From an uncultured Chitinophaga sp. (GTDB lineage Bacteria > Bacteroidota > Bacteroidia > Chitinophagales > Chitinophagaceae), in contig NZ_CAMLHC010000034.1 in NCBI RefSeq assembly GCF_946479755.1, forward strand, positions 1 through 64,000: DNA of 64,000 nucleotides, read 5' to 3'. A program made the position numbers and the translations under genes. Under the pieces are notes generated by a model. It was not told where the DNA came from. It did not search any database and saw only the letters and a program-made list of their open reading frames with translations. This document shows positions 17,177-28,500 of the stretch, piece after piece; the stretch's first letter is position 1; each line of letters starts with the position of its first letter.

Positions 17177-17226
17177 ATTCAACATCGGGGCAGACCTATG
17201 TTCATCCCGATGTTGAATCATTTTTT
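17177..17226 (+). terminator. Rho-independent terminator of copy B
   Basis: ATTCAACATCGGG (17177-17189) pairs with CCCGATGTTGAAT (17206-17218) and is followed by six T residues at 17221-17226. Confidence 0.8.
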
Positions 17227-17628
17227 GCAAACGGCGCCGGGGCCCGCCGCCACTTTACCAGCCATGTGACCATAAATTTTTTTTGCTGAAATGAAATAAT
17301 TCACGAAGTTCGCTTACCAGATGATCCTATTGATCGTAGCGATAGTATAGTTTTATTATCATGAAAACCGTGCTAAACCCGTATTCAGACGCATACTTCC
17401 AATCCTATTATTAACCATCCTATCAAAACCATCATTACCACGACAATTCCATTTCAAATCAGCGTTCCTAACTATCACCTCCACCTTTGAAAGCCTGGTA
17501 AACGGAAAACCACTATCCTTTCCGGACCGATCAGCAATAATACACAGGATATTATAGCCAGCCCCTCACTGGTTAACTGATGCCGCATACCGCGGCATTA
17601 AGATTGATATACCCTCAAAACGACTATC
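17227..17628 (+). other. Intergenic leader of the 17.6-33.2 kb operon
   Basis: About 400 bases without a supported gene. The best promoter candidate is TTTG at 17486-17489 and TATCCTTT at 17514-17521, with a 24-base spacer that is slightly long. A 17-codon frame at 17361-17414 has no support as a gene. The long untranslated leader before a 15.6 kb operon may hold regulatory RNA structure, but I could not identify one. Confidence 0.25.
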
Positions 17629-18903
17629 ATGGCCATTAAAGCGGAAATAAATATTTACTACGACCCCAAGGGCGACATCTACCAAAAATACCGCCCGCTA
17701 AACCACGACACACTTAAAATCAGTGTCCAAACGGACCAGGGCGTCATTAAAAAGATCGCCACTGACCGGATAAAAGCCCTCGATAAGGACAACAGAAATA
17801 TGTATCTGTTGAAATTCCGGGCAAAAAACATCCGGCAGATACAGGACACAGAAAAAGCAGCAGGCAGAAAGGCGCCACTGGCCATTGTTTCATCCGGAAG
17901 AAGCGCATGGATCAAGAGCATGTACACAAAGGGGAAAGAACTGTTAGGCAACAGCCAGCGCTTCGCCGGCATCGACGATCTCACCCCTATCGCGAACGGG
18001 GATAAGATCCCCATTTATTTTCCTTACCGGCTGACTTCCGAAGATGCGGACCAAAGAGGGTTTTACATATTTGTACAACAAAACGAATATCAAACTTACT
18101 ACAATGATCTGATGGATACCGGGATAACCGTCATCGGGTATGAGCTGGGAACACCCTTTAAACCGATGCTGGGTTTCGGCGCCAGCCGCTACGCAGCTGT
18201 TAACTTCTTCAGTTATATCGGCGTATCCCAGGCATGGCTGCTAGACGATAACATTCTCTACATCGCCCGTCTCCATGAATTCAGCTTTTTTGAAGAGACC
18301 ATGAGCCGTAATCCCGGCTGCTGGGCGCTGGGAGGCACAGGCCAGTCAGCGTACCAGACAGAAGACAGTCTTATCCAGATCAAAAAACCACCGGATTATG
18401 TTTTTCCGGAAGAATATACGAGCCCGAAATTCCTCCAGCAGGCAGTTTTATGGAATATAAAACAACTTGTGGGGAACACCTTCAATTTCAGCCCTTACTT
18501 CATCTGTTCCGGTGAGGATATCAGCATCTCCTATTTTTTGGGAAAAGACAAATGCAAAGCCTACTATGAATGTCTTATCTACAAAGGATGTGACAGTGCC
18601 GTACCGCCGAACAAACAGCTTCAAAACCTCAAAAATGAGGTCTACAAGGTCATCTCCAGGGTGGATCCCATACCACTCAATGGTAATTCCACACTGAAAA
18701 AACTGCTGGAAGCGGGTAGCAGCTATCTGCTGGGAGAGGCTGTCGAGATGGCCCGTATGAAAGCCTCAGAGCAAATACAGCTGAAATATATGTTTTTTGA
18801 AAACCTCGCAAACAAGCAGAAAAAGATAGATATATCCTCCAAGCTGCTGAGCATGATCTTTACCTTCAAGGGGGATTATGATATCAGGTTGATGGATGTA
18901 TAG
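17629..18903 (+). CDS. Possible GT-A-fold glycosyltransferase (TET-associated glycosyltransferase-like)
   Basis: This 424-residue cytoplasmic protein has no signal peptide. Residues ~130-215 follow a GT-A-like plan: KIPIYFPYR, then FYIFVQQNEYQTYYNDL, GITVIGYELG, GFGASRYAAVNFFSYIG and AWLLDDNI with D206, D207 and N208 at the place of a metal-binding DXD motif. That order resembles the TAGT/GREB1-type glycosyltransferases as I remember them; the match is by pattern only. Residues 1-130 and the Cys-containing C-terminal half are unassigned. It is first in a seven-gene operon, 50 bases before the DUF6603-like gene, so it might glycosylate the Ser/Thr-rich proteins encoded downstream. Confidence 0.45.
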   Translation: MAIKAEINIYYDPKGDIYQKYRPLNHDTLKISVQTDQGVIKKIATDRIKALDKDNRNMYLLKFRAKNIRQIQDTEKAAGRKAPLAIVSSGRSAWIKSMYTKGKELLGNSQRFAGIDDLTPIANGDKIPIYFPYRLTSEDADQRGFYIFVQQNEYQTYYNDLMDTGITVIGYELGTPFKPMLGFGASRYAAVNFFSYIGVSQAWLLDDNILYIARLHEFSFFEETMSRNPGCWALGGTGQSAYQTEDSLIQIKKPPDYVFPEEYTSPKFLQQAVLWNIKQLVGNTFNFSPYFICSGEDISISYFLGKDKCKAYYECLIYKGCDSAVPPNKQLQNLKNEVYKVISRVDPIPLNGNSTLKKLLEAGSSYLLGEAVEMARMKASEQIQLKYMFFENLANKQKKIDISSKLLSMIFTFKGDYDIRLMDV

Positions 18904-18953
18904 CGGTATCATGGACCGTACTGTAACCATCGCTTCCCTCTAAATAACCGACA

Positions 18954-21900
18954 ATGGACATCTCTGAACTGATCAATAAACTCAGGGCGGACGCCTCAGC
19001 CAGCCAGCAGGTGGTGCTGAATACTGCTTACCTCACTGATGAACAGGTAGCAGCTACGCAAAGTGTATTGGGCCTCCAGTCCGGCCAATATATCACCATA
19101 AAAAATCTGCGGGCGAATGACATTCCCGACGCTCAAAACAATTCCGTCACCATTACTGCCGGGCAGGTGGACCTCCTGAGCCAGGACAATCTCCCCGTAA
19201 AGGAATTGGTTTTTACGGCAGGCAACGCACAGACAATAGATTTCATTCTCAACCTGACGCTGCCCGCTTCCTGGCAGTGGACCAGCTCTTTCCCCAAACT
19301 TCAGCTGAAACCATTTACCCTGCTTTCACCATCAAACGGCAGCTTCATTTACAGTACCACACCACATACCGCCTACCAGGTCAACACGCAAACACAAATC
19401 ACACTGGCAGCAGGGCTGAACCTGGCCTGTACCACCAGTGTCAGTAAAATACCCAAGCTATCCGTTATACTGGGCTCCCTCCTGCCCACGGGAGATCTGC
19501 CGCTGAGCGGTACGATTGACCTTAAAGGAAATTCCACCGCCTATCCGGTGATGACGCTGCTGGTGCCGCTCATCCAACAGCTATCCCTCACAGGTAAGTT
19601 TACGCTCGGCAGCCTGCAGCTTAAAATTGCCATCACGGACGCTGTTCCCCAGGATATTATCACAGGGCTATGGGCTACCGACCCCATGTTCGACCTGCTG
19701 TTTCTGCTGGACAGTACTTCGTCGCTGACCATAGAGGTAGACTGTACACCGCTGAGCGACGGTCATTCCACACTGGCACAGCTGAGTACCTGTAGTATTG
19801 CACAGGCGCTGATAGGGTCTTCCTGGCACTTCGAGAATTTCGTTCCCGCTGTACTGAATAATGCCTTTACCAGTATTACCTTCGACGCCATTCTCGCGCT
19901 TTCCTTTTCCGGTGGCTTCAATGTCCCGGGGATAGCCTTCAGGGTATATTCGGACAGCAGCCTCCCGCTGGGATTATTTACACTCAGCAGCTTCCAGTTG
20001 AACTTCAGTCTCGATAATCCTGGTGCTGATGCAGCAGCCTACGTGCATATGCTGGTAGCTGCGAAAATTCCGCTGCAAACATTTAAAGGCAACTTCATCG
20101 GCACTATCGCCATCAGCACCGGCGATAATACCAATACAAACAGTACCTGGAATATTGATACGATCACTGCGGCCTATCCGGATACCGTTTCCTTCGCCGA
20201 CCTGATACAGGAGCTCGATGCCAACGTCACCTATCCGCAGGAACTGGGAGAGCTTACCCTTTCTGACTTTTCACTGGAGATAGATTCCGGCGGAAATTCG
20301 TATACCTGTGCCTGTTACGGCACCCTCGATATGCACCTGTTCGATGTGAACCTCAGCACACAATTTAATCTGCTGATAACGCACGCCGGTAGTACTTCCT
20401 ACGTACTCAAGGCAAATACCATTATCGGGGACAGCATCCTGAACCTAACCCTGCAGCTGAACAGCAAGGAGGTCATCTTCGAAGGCGCCGCCATGGATAT
20501 CCCACTGACTAACCTGCTGGTCAGTATTTTTTCCGATATCAACATCGACCTGACCATATTGCCTGAAATCACGCTTTCAACGATAACGGTCAAGTACAAT
20601 ACGCCTTTGGCAGATAAGCTTACGATCACCGGCGCCCTTGACTACAACGGCACCCAGGGCGACTTCCAGCTCGTAGGCCAGAAAGTCGATAGCCAGTGGC
20701 AGTTTATTGCCATGGCTGGATTTGACCTCAACCCCGCGTTTGATGTAGGGGCCCATATTCCATTGGTAGGTGGTAAACTGACAGGAGAGCTGACCGTAAA
20801 AAAAGGATATCTGATCATCACCTCCAAAACGCCACAGGTAGTTACATTTACCGGTCTGCCTCCCGGTATTACGCCAGGTATCTCTTTCTATTTCGACCTG
20901 GAACTGAGAGGTACGGATACCCCGGTCACCCTGCCGGTGCTGGGGTATTCCAGCACATTCAAAGCCATGATGAACAGCTTTTATCTGGCTACCAGTGAAA
21001 CAGACATCAGTTCCGGCAATACAGCCTATACCATTAAAATCGGGAAGAACCTGGGGCCATTGTATGTAGACTCTCTTGCCCTGGCTTACAAAGACCAGGT
21101 CATCTACTGCAATATCAACGCCTCCATGAAGATAGGGCCATTTGACGCCTCCCTCGACGGGCTGGGCATCGGCACTTCCCTCAGCGCGTTTGCACCCTCT
21201 TTTAGCCTGAACGGCCTTGGCTTTGATTTCACCTCTGCCTCCTTTACAATAGACGGCGCACTCATTCGCATACCGGATAGTCAGCTGGCACAGGGCGTTT
21301 CCCTCCAGTTCGATGGTGCGCTGGTCATTAACATACAACAGCTTGGCCTTTCTGCACTGGGTTCCTATGCCCAGATGAGCGATGGCGAAGCCTCCTTTTT
21401 CATCTTCCTGGACGCTAACTTCCCACCGGGCGGACCACCGTTTTTTATGGTCTCCGGGCTGATGGGCGGATTTGGCTTCAACAGAACGCTTTCCCTCCCT
21501 ACCTTCAGCGAAGTACAAAGCTTTCCGCTGCTGGCCATCAATGCGCCACAAACAGGCAGTAAAAAAGATATCGCCATGCAAACGCTGCAGGTGCTGGAAG
21601 GACAGGCGCCCGGAGCAGACAAAACCACCCGGCAGTGGGTCAGCCCACGCAGCGGTGACTACTGGATGGCGCTGGGCGTAGCATTCAATTCATTTGAGAT
21701 CATTAACGGCGAGTTGCTGCTGACAGCGGAGTTAGGCCGAGACACACAGTTTTCTCTGCTGGGCCTTTCCTGGATGACCTTACCACAGCAGGCAGTGGAC
21801 GGTGACAGACTGGTGTTTGTGGAACTGCAGATGGCCGCGGTATTAAAACCCGAAGATGGTACGCTACAGATGGCTGCAGGCCTTACCAGCAATTCATTCG

Positions 21901-23252
21901 TGCTGACCAAAGACTGTCACCTTACCGGCGGTTTTGCCTTCTACCTGTGGTTTGGCGATCATCCCGATGCAGGCCAGTTCGTATTAACCGCCGGAGGATA
22001 CCACCCCGCTTTCAAACCGCCGGACTATTACCCACAGGTGGCCCGGCTGGGATTCAACTGGCAGGTGTCGGGCGATGTGTCCATCAAAGGTACTTCCTAC
22101 TTTGCTTTTACCCCGTCCTGCGCCATGGCAGGCGGGCGGCTGCAGGCACAGTTCCAGTCAGGCCCGCTGCGGGCCTGGTTTGATGCAGGCGCCAACTTCC
22201 TTGTCACCTGGCATCCATTGACATTTACCGCCAGCATCTGGGAAGAAATCGGCGTGTCTCTTACTGTCAAAGTGTGGTTTATTCATAAAACGTTGCATGC
22301 CAGTGTAGGCGCTGCCGTGGACATGTGGGGACCACCGGTCGGCGGTATTGTAAGGGTACATGTGGTCTTTGTCACCTTTAAGATAAGGTTCGGATCTGAC
22401 AGCGCACAAGACAAAAACAAACAGGTGCTGGGCTGGGACGATTTCAAACAAATGTTGCCCGCGCCCGGGGACCGTTGCACCATCATTGCTAATGACGGGC
22501 TAACGAACATACTGGAAAAAGATACCGTAACAGGGCAGATCATTTACAACGGAGATACCACCAGCAATCCTACCACAAAAGTATGGTTCCTGCGGTCCGG
22601 CCGGTTGCAATTTACGACCAAAAGCATGATCCCCGCCACCAGCCTCACCTATGGCAATGGCAGCCAGTGGCAGGTAAACGGCGCCGCCAGCATCAACATC
22701 CGACCGATGAACATTAACACTGCCACCGCCGTCCACAATGTGTATATCACGCAGGACAGCGCCAATGGCACTCCTATTAACGTTGACGACTGGACGTTCA
22801 CTGCCAACTACGGAAACGTAGCCGCCACCCTCTGGGGACCACCCATCATCGAAAACGGACAATTTGTACAGGCGCCATCCACACCCTCTGCCGATACTGT
22901 CGGTAATCAGCTCACCGGCTATACCGTCGTAGCGCCGGAACCGAAACCGGGGTATACTTTCGGGATAGTGCAGATGCGGTTACTGTTGAATGAATATATC
23001 TGCCAGACGGATAATCCGCAGAACCCGCTCAGCATAACGCATGCTTACGATAACGACTATACGCCGTCCGCCAGCAATACCACCCTGGCAGATATCAGCA
23101 ATATCGGTACCACGCTCACGGCAGCGAGAAACGCGTTATATGCTGAGCTGCAGCAGGACAATCTCTACACCGGCAGCAACGATCCCATGCAACAAATGGG
23201 CGCCACTGCCAACGGCTTATTCGTTGACATTCCAATGGAACAATCCAACTGA
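18954..23252 (+). CDS. Giant DUF6603-like beta-rich protein
   Basis: This 1432-residue protein has no signal peptide or membrane helix. It consists of alternating short beta strands rich in Ser, Thr, Asn and Leu, with recurring segments such as GDLPLSGTIDL, VGGKLTGELTVKKG and FDASLDGLGIGTSL. A Gly/Phe/Pro-rich stretch at ~820-850 (DANFPPGGPPFFMVSGLMGG) and the aromatic region ~900-1150 (GQFVLTAGGYHPAFKPPDYYP) resemble the DUF6603 core as I remember it. The N-terminal ~120 residues look like a separate small domain. The many amphipathic strands suggest a long beta-solenoid or lipid-transfer-like surface. Function unknown. It ends two bases before the next gene. Confidence 0.55.
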   Translation: MDISELINKLRADASASQQVVLNTAYLTDEQVAATQSVLGLQSGQYITIKNLRANDIPDAQNNSVTITAGQVDLLSQDNLPVKELVFTAGNAQTIDFILNLTLPASWQWTSSFPKLQLKPFTLLSPSNGSFIYSTTPHTAYQVNTQTQITLAAGLNLACTTSVSKIPKLSVILGSLLPTGDLPLSGTIDLKGNSTAYPVMTLLVPLIQQLSLTGKFTLGSLQLKIAITDAVPQDIITGLWATDPMFDLLFLLDSTSSLTIEVDCTPLSDGHSTLAQLSTCSIAQALIGSSWHFENFVPAVLNNAFTSITFDAILALSFSGGFNVPGIAFRVYSDSSLPLGLFTLSSFQLNFSLDNPGADAAAYVHMLVAAKIPLQTFKGNFIGTIAISTGDNTNTNSTWNIDTITAAYPDTVSFADLIQELDANVTYPQELGELTLSDFSLEIDSGGNSYTCACYGTLDMHLFDVNLSTQFNLLITHAGSTSYVLKANTIIGDSILNLTLQLNSKEVIFEGAAMDIPLTNLLVSIFSDINIDLTILPEITLSTITVKYNTPLADKLTITGALDYNGTQGDFQLVGQKVDSQWQFIAMAGFDLNPAFDVGAHIPLVGGKLTGELTVKKGYLIITSKTPQVVTFTGLPPGITPGISFYFDLELRGTDTPVTLPVLGYSSTFKAMMNSFYLATSETDISSGNTAYTIKIGKNLGPLYVDSLALAYKDQVIYCNINASMKIGPFDASLDGLGIGTSLSAFAPSFSLNGLGFDFTSASFTIDGALIRIPDSQLAQGVSLQFDGALVINIQQLGLSALGSYAQMSDGEASFFIFLDANFPPGGPPFFMVSGLMGGFGFNRTLSLPTFSEVQSFPLLAINAPQTGSKKDIAMQTLQVLEGQAPGADKTTRQWVSPRSGDYWMALGVAFNSFEIINGELLLTAELGRDTQFSLLGLSWMTLPQQAVDGDRLVFVELQMAAVLKPEDGTLQMAAGLTSNSFVLTKDCHLTGGFAFYLWFGDHPDAGQFVLTAGGYHPAFKPPDYYPQVARLGFNWQVSGDVSIKGTSYFAFTPSCAMAGGRLQAQFQSGPLRAWFDAGANFLVTWHPLTFTASIWEEIGVSLTVKVWFIHKTLHASVGAAVDMWGPPVGGIVRVHVVFVTFKIRFGSDSAQDKNKQVLGWDDFKQMLPAPGDRCTIIANDGLTNILEKDTVTGQIIYNGDTTSNPTTKVWFLRSGRLQFTTKSMIPATSLTYGNGSQWQVNGAASINIRPMNINTATAVHNVYITQDSANGTPINVDDWTFTANYGNVAATLWGPPIIENGQFVQAPSTPSADTVGNQLTGYTVVAPEPKPGYTFGIVQMRLLLNEYICQTDNPQNPLSITHAYDNDYTPSASNTTLADISNIGTTLTAARNALYAELQQDNLYTGSNDPMQQMGATANGLFVDIPMEQSN

Positions 23253-23254
23253 CT

Positions 23255-25540
23255 ATGAAAAACGTTAAAGATCTGAATGACGATATTCCTGTGGGAGACC
23301 TTAAATTGTTCGACAGTTACCTTCCATCGGTAGATGCCGGCAACTACTTCATTACCGTCCGGCAGCCCCTGAACGATTCCAACGGCCAGCTGGACACGGA
23401 TGGTGTGGCTACCGTGCAGGAATTTACCGTAACAGCCCCACAATATTTTATTGACAAAACACAGGTGATCAGTATGTACCCTATTCCCGGCAGCAGCGGT
23501 AAATACAGTGAAGTGCTTCCCAACATCGTGCTGAAAGATGCCGGCCTTCCCTGGGAAAGAGGCATGGACCAGCCGACCACGCCATGGCTCGCGCTCATGG
23601 TATTTAAGGAGACGGAACTGAACGATGGCGACGACAGCAGCGACCAATCCACTACTACCACTGTAGCAGCATTCCAACAGGGACAAAACGGTGTATTAAC
23701 GCCCGGTATTACCCGTGAAGATGATATCGATCCGAAAAGCAGCTGTAAAACAATCAGCATGCCCGTGGCTATATTCAAGGCGATCGCACCGATGCTTGAT
23801 GAGCTACCCTATCTCTCTCATATCCGCCGGATCAATACCGACAACTGCGCTATCGGAGGTATCAATGAACACGGCCTGTTTTCCATTGTGGCCTCCAACC
23901 GTTTCTGCCTGGCGCCTGATGGTCAGCAGCCGCTAAAAAACATTGTACACCTGGTATCTCTTGAAGGCATGAAGGATTACCTGCATCCCGGCGCCGATCT
24001 CAGCAGCTATTCGGCCGTCACCCTGCTAAGCCTTGCCAGCTGGACATTTCAGTCCCAGGCAGACGGTTACAGCTTCCGGATGCTGGCTGAAAACCTGGTG
24101 GCTTCTGAAAAGACAAACAACACCGTTGATCCGTCACTGTTATGGCTCCGGCTCCCGGTGCCGGCCAACACCAATACTGATATGAATAAGGTGGTACGCC
24201 AGCGGACCGGTGACGGTTACCTTCCCCTTCCGTGGCAGACCCGCAGCGGCGAAAGCACCTTTGCCTGGTATCGAGGGCCATTGGCGCCACTGCTGCCCAC
24301 TCCTTCCGCCACCCATTACAGTACGGCGGATGCCGCCCTGATATTTGATAAAACACATGGCATATTTGACGTAACACTGGCCACCGCCTGGGAAACAGGC
24401 AGGGAAATAGCGCTGGCCGATGCTGCTTTTATGAGCAAGGTGACCGACTTCAGGCAGCAGCTCAACCTGATCGCCGACAAGCTGCTGCACCGCTCCTCCT
24501 CTCCTCATTTTCAGGCGCAGGCGATGGCAGATATCGACCCTTCTGCCACCGTGCAGGAACGGTTACGGACCCTGTTAACGCCACAACTGATAACGGATAT
24601 AGGCAATACCGCCTCGCAGGCGCCGGGCTCCCGGCCTACCGCGACAAAGATAAAGACACCCCTGCAAGACCCACAGCTGCAGCTCATCACCTTCCTGCAA
24701 CGCACCGATGTACAGGATCGCCTGCAAGCAATAGCAGCCGGTATTTCAGGGGAACTATCAGACTGGATGGCGAAGCTGAAACTGCTTTACCCTATCCCTT
24801 TCAGGAAACTGGTCGCCGACGAGCGGATGCTCCCGAACGAGTCGCTGCGCTTCTTTTACCTGGACCTCAACTGGCTGAATGCCGCCATCGACGGGGCGAT
24901 GAGCTTTGGCATCAAGACAACCAAAGATCAAATGCTGCACGATATTGTCCTGCCGAAAATCAGGGCGGCCGCCATCCAAAAAACCGGCATAGTCCGGTCC
25001 CGGATAACAGGACGACAGATTTCCGATACCCCACCATCGGACGTAATGAGTGGCTTCCTGCTAAGGTCTGCCATGGTAAAGGCGTGGCCCACCCTCGTCA
25101 TACGCGTCAAAGACGCCAGCGACAACACCCTTAATATCATCCGGACAGACCACCTCGCCCCGAACGTGCTGTTATGCATCTTCAGTGGTGTACCCGACAA
25201 CGTTACCCTCAGCGAGCCGGCAGAGACACTTTGCTTTGGCATAGATGACGAAGGGTATGCCGTTATCAGGAACATTGTGCCCGGCGACACTCCCCTGGGG
25301 CAACAGCTGGGGACCATACAGGTACGCGATCTGTCAGGCAGGCAGCAATACTGCATGCGCAACGCGGGCAGCCACGTACTCAATATCGCGCCGGAAGACC
25401 CTAACGGCCTCGTACAAACGTTGCAGCGTTCCATGACCAGTTTAAAAACACCACCGCCCAACGGCCAGCTAAGTGCCGGCACACTGGCGCTTCAGATGAT
25501 GAAGTCCGCCGAAGCGGTAGTATTTCAAAGTCAATCTTAA
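23255..25540 (+). CDS. Large hypothetical protein of the DUF6603-associated operon (761 aa)
   Basis: I cannot assign a function. It starts two bases after the DUF6603-like stop, so the two are translationally coupled. The N-terminal ~170 residues contain VGDLKLFDSYLPSVDAGNY, QEFTVTAPQYFIDKTQV and LPWERGMDQPTTPWLALMVF, a beta-rich module that I associate with genes beside DUF6603 proteins. The middle is mixed helix and strand (FQAQAMADIDPSATVQERL), and the C-terminus ends in a predicted helix. No signal peptide, no transmembrane helix and no known catalytic motif. Confidence 0.5.
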   Translation: MKNVKDLNDDIPVGDLKLFDSYLPSVDAGNYFITVRQPLNDSNGQLDTDGVATVQEFTVTAPQYFIDKTQVISMYPIPGSSGKYSEVLPNIVLKDAGLPWERGMDQPTTPWLALMVFKETELNDGDDSSDQSTTTTVAAFQQGQNGVLTPGITREDDIDPKSSCKTISMPVAIFKAIAPMLDELPYLSHIRRINTDNCAIGGINEHGLFSIVASNRFCLAPDGQQPLKNIVHLVSLEGMKDYLHPGADLSSYSAVTLLSLASWTFQSQADGYSFRMLAENLVASEKTNNTVDPSLLWLRLPVPANTNTDMNKVVRQRTGDGYLPLPWQTRSGESTFAWYRGPLAPLLPTPSATHYSTADAALIFDKTHGIFDVTLATAWETGREIALADAAFMSKVTDFRQQLNLIADKLLHRSSSPHFQAQAMADIDPSATVQERLRTLLTPQLITDIGNTASQAPGSRPTATKIKTPLQDPQLQLITFLQRTDVQDRLQAIAAGISGELSDWMAKLKLLYPIPFRKLVADERMLPNESLRFFYLDLNWLNAAIDGAMSFGIKTTKDQMLHDIVLPKIRAAAIQKTGIVRSRITGRQISDTPPSDVMSGFLLRSAMVKAWPTLVIRVKDASDNTLNIIRTDHLAPNVLLCIFSGVPDNVTLSEPAETLCFGIDDEGYAVIRNIVPGDTPLGQQLGTIQVRDLSGRQQYCMRNAGSHVLNIAPEDPNGLVQTLQRSMTSLKTPPPNGQLSAGTLALQMMKSAEAVVFQSQS

Positions 25541-25551
25541 AATCAATCCGT

Positions 25552-28500
25552 ATGAGCTCTCCCATAATAGTACCCATGGAACTCGATGTGCTGCTCGCCA
25601 ATACCGCCCTTACGGACAGGGATCAATTCAGGTTATGGTATTACAGCTATTCTTCCATGAAAAGCAAGGCCTGGTCAGATCCTGAACCGCCGGCGTTTAC
25701 CGATAGTCATACCATGCCGGGCACAGGAGCCTATCTGCACTGGACCTTACCCCGGTCGCTGCGTGTCGGCAAATCCGACAGCACCAGCGATTTTCCGCTG
25801 GTGCCCAATCGTTGGCTCATTGTACGCATATACCGCGACGCCAATGGCAACAACGTGCCGCAAACCTGGATGCTGGAAGCGGACTGCCCCAACCCGGACA
25901 ATGATGCCAACAGCTGCTACTATATTGTCAATGATACGGTCAAAAACAACTGGGCAAACAGCAGTGACACCAACAGGAACAGCGCTTTCCCCCTTCCCTT
26001 TGATACGGGCGACAACACCGATACGCAGGCCTATTACCTCAGTATAGGCCGCGCCTTTGATTGGTCTGCCTGGAAAGAGGCCTACCCGGAAAATATGTTC
26101 ATCACAGCCCTGGGCCCGGGCAATCCCGATTTCAGCGGTTATATAGGATTCAACCTGGGGGTATTGTCTTTCTATGACAGTCTCGCCGGAGTACCGGACA
26201 CCACGTCTCTTAGCTATATGGTCACCGGTTGGTATGCCGACGCCAATAGCGACATCCTCGTTACCGGCAATACAGGCTTTACCGGCGGCGCAACGGCCGA
26301 TGCAGTATTGGCCGCATTAAACTGGCAGCTGGCGCAGGGACAAAGTGCCGGTGACAGCAATATCACACTGTACAGCGGGATGTCGTTCAACCTTCCCTGG
26401 AATGCTACTGCCCAGGAACCGCCTGCCAATGATGAACTGGATTCGCTAAAGCACTCCAAATTTGTGTCCGTTTGTGTCGCCAACACCGGAATGGAAGCTT
26501 TCAGTACGCTGGTGGCTACGCAACTGGGACAGATACAGGGATATAGCGATACGCATGCGACCCTTGAATTATTACGTGCCTTCCAGTTCGATCTGCTACC
26601 CGAACTTAACAACGTAAACGGTACTCAACTGATAGCGGAAAGAATACAACAAGCCTGGTTCAATGCCCACTTCGGCGGCAACCGCTGGAAGATCGTCCCA
26701 TCAAGTGAAAACCAGCAGCCATCCGGCTATAGGATCTCCGACAGCGATGCAGCCTGGCTGCAACAGCTGAACCAGGACCAGCAGGCCCTTGATGACGCGC
26801 TCACACAACTTCTCAGCCTGCAATGGGACCTCAATGCAGTATGGTGGAAATATCATTCCATTCAGCGTGCTTTTTATAACGCCGACAAAGACTGGCCGGG
26901 GGTGACCGCTGATCAGCTGAGCCCCTACCTTGACCCGGACGACCCTACGAAAACATTGGGCCAGGTACTGGCACAACTGAAAATAGTAAACGACCTGCTT
27001 CCGAAAGTACCGCAGCCGCAGCAGGGGATTGCCAATCAGCAGGACGCATTGCAGGCAGGCATTACCGCGTTCGCCCAAAGCAAACAAATCAGTGCAGGCT
27101 ATGTATTAAAAGCAGTGGCGCAGCCCCGCTACTGGCAGCCCAACAACCCCAACCTACTGATTTCCGGCATATCCCTTGACAAGCTCGGGAACCCGGAAAC
27201 AGCCCTTGCCGTAAGGCTCCCATCGCAACTCATTCAGTCTTTTACGGTAGACGGGCAGCAGATCAACGCCGCTGCACTGGAGAGCATCATCCCTGCACTT
27301 CCCAACACCGGGCAATTACCGGGAAACGTACAGGACATCTACACCGAATTTTTTCTGCTGGACCCCGCCAACGCAGCGCAGATCGCCGATAAAACACACT
27401 TATCGAAAGACGATGTATACAATGCCATGAAAGCCCATCAGATAACCTGTTACACAAACGGCATCCTACCTGCATTTGACCTGAGCGAATGGCAACAGCA
27501 ATGGCGCCCTTTGTTTATGGAGTGGCAGCTAACCCATACCCCTGTTCCGTTTGCATGGAAAAACACCCCCAACTGGACTTTCAATGGTACAGACTATCAG
27601 CTGGTAGCATCACCGCAGGGCCAGGGCAAACCCTACATTATTTCCGGAAGGGCTGCCCTGAGCACTCATACCCAAATGACTTTCGGCGCACGCCTGAAGA
27701 CCTTTGCAGACCAATATAACAACGACGATCTGAAAGAACTGTGGAAAGCCATTGACGATACAGACCAATGGCGTTTCCTCTCCCAGGAACTGGCAGATAC
27801 CAACGAATACCTTGCGCAGCGCGACAAAAGACTTTACCGTAAGCCGGGCCACGCCACGTTTACCTATCAAAACCAACAACTGTCCTATTCCAAGATCATG
27901 GGGTATCCCGATGATGCCCATATATATCCTTTCGACACGCCCTCTTTTGCCCAGGGACTGGTGAACGCCCTCCCTGCCATCAACAAAGATGGTCCAAGCG
28001 CCTATCCCTTTCAACAGATAAGAGGTGGCGAGTTTTACTTCTCACAGCTGATCATCTATGATAAGTTCGGCAGGATACTGGAGCTGGTACAGCCTACAGA
28101 CGGTGGTGTATTTGATGCCACCGGCTTCCCGCTGATGGTGGACACCGCCTTTGCCGTAGCACATCAGCTATCCAGCGGTATAAAAGCCCCGTTCCAGGTA
28201 CCGCCGCGGGTGTTGCAGCCTGCCCGGTTAAATATGCTGCTGGCCGATTATCGGGACCAAAACAACGTACTGGGCATCACTTCAGACGTTAATCCCATAT
28301 GCGGATGGGTAGTACCGAACCACGTTGACCGGTCGCTGCTGCTGTTTTTCCCGGATGGCAGCAATGCCGGTGAAATATTGCTGCTGGCGGACACGAACGG
28401 AACGCATATCCAGTGGACACCGCCACCCAATAACAGCCTCGGCGCCCTGTCTGATGTGGGTTCCCGGTCGAAACAACTGGGCGCCTTTGCAACAGCGCTG

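Noticed and set aside
17361..17414. 17-codon frame in the leader of the large operon
   Set aside because: Too short, no conserved pattern and no supporting context; a leader peptide cannot be shown.
20577..21581. 334-residue open frame on the minus strand inside the DUF6603-like gene
   Set aside because: It lies entirely antisense to a gene with strong coding character, has no recognisable domain, and its composition is that of a shadow of Thr/Ser/Gly-rich coding sequence.
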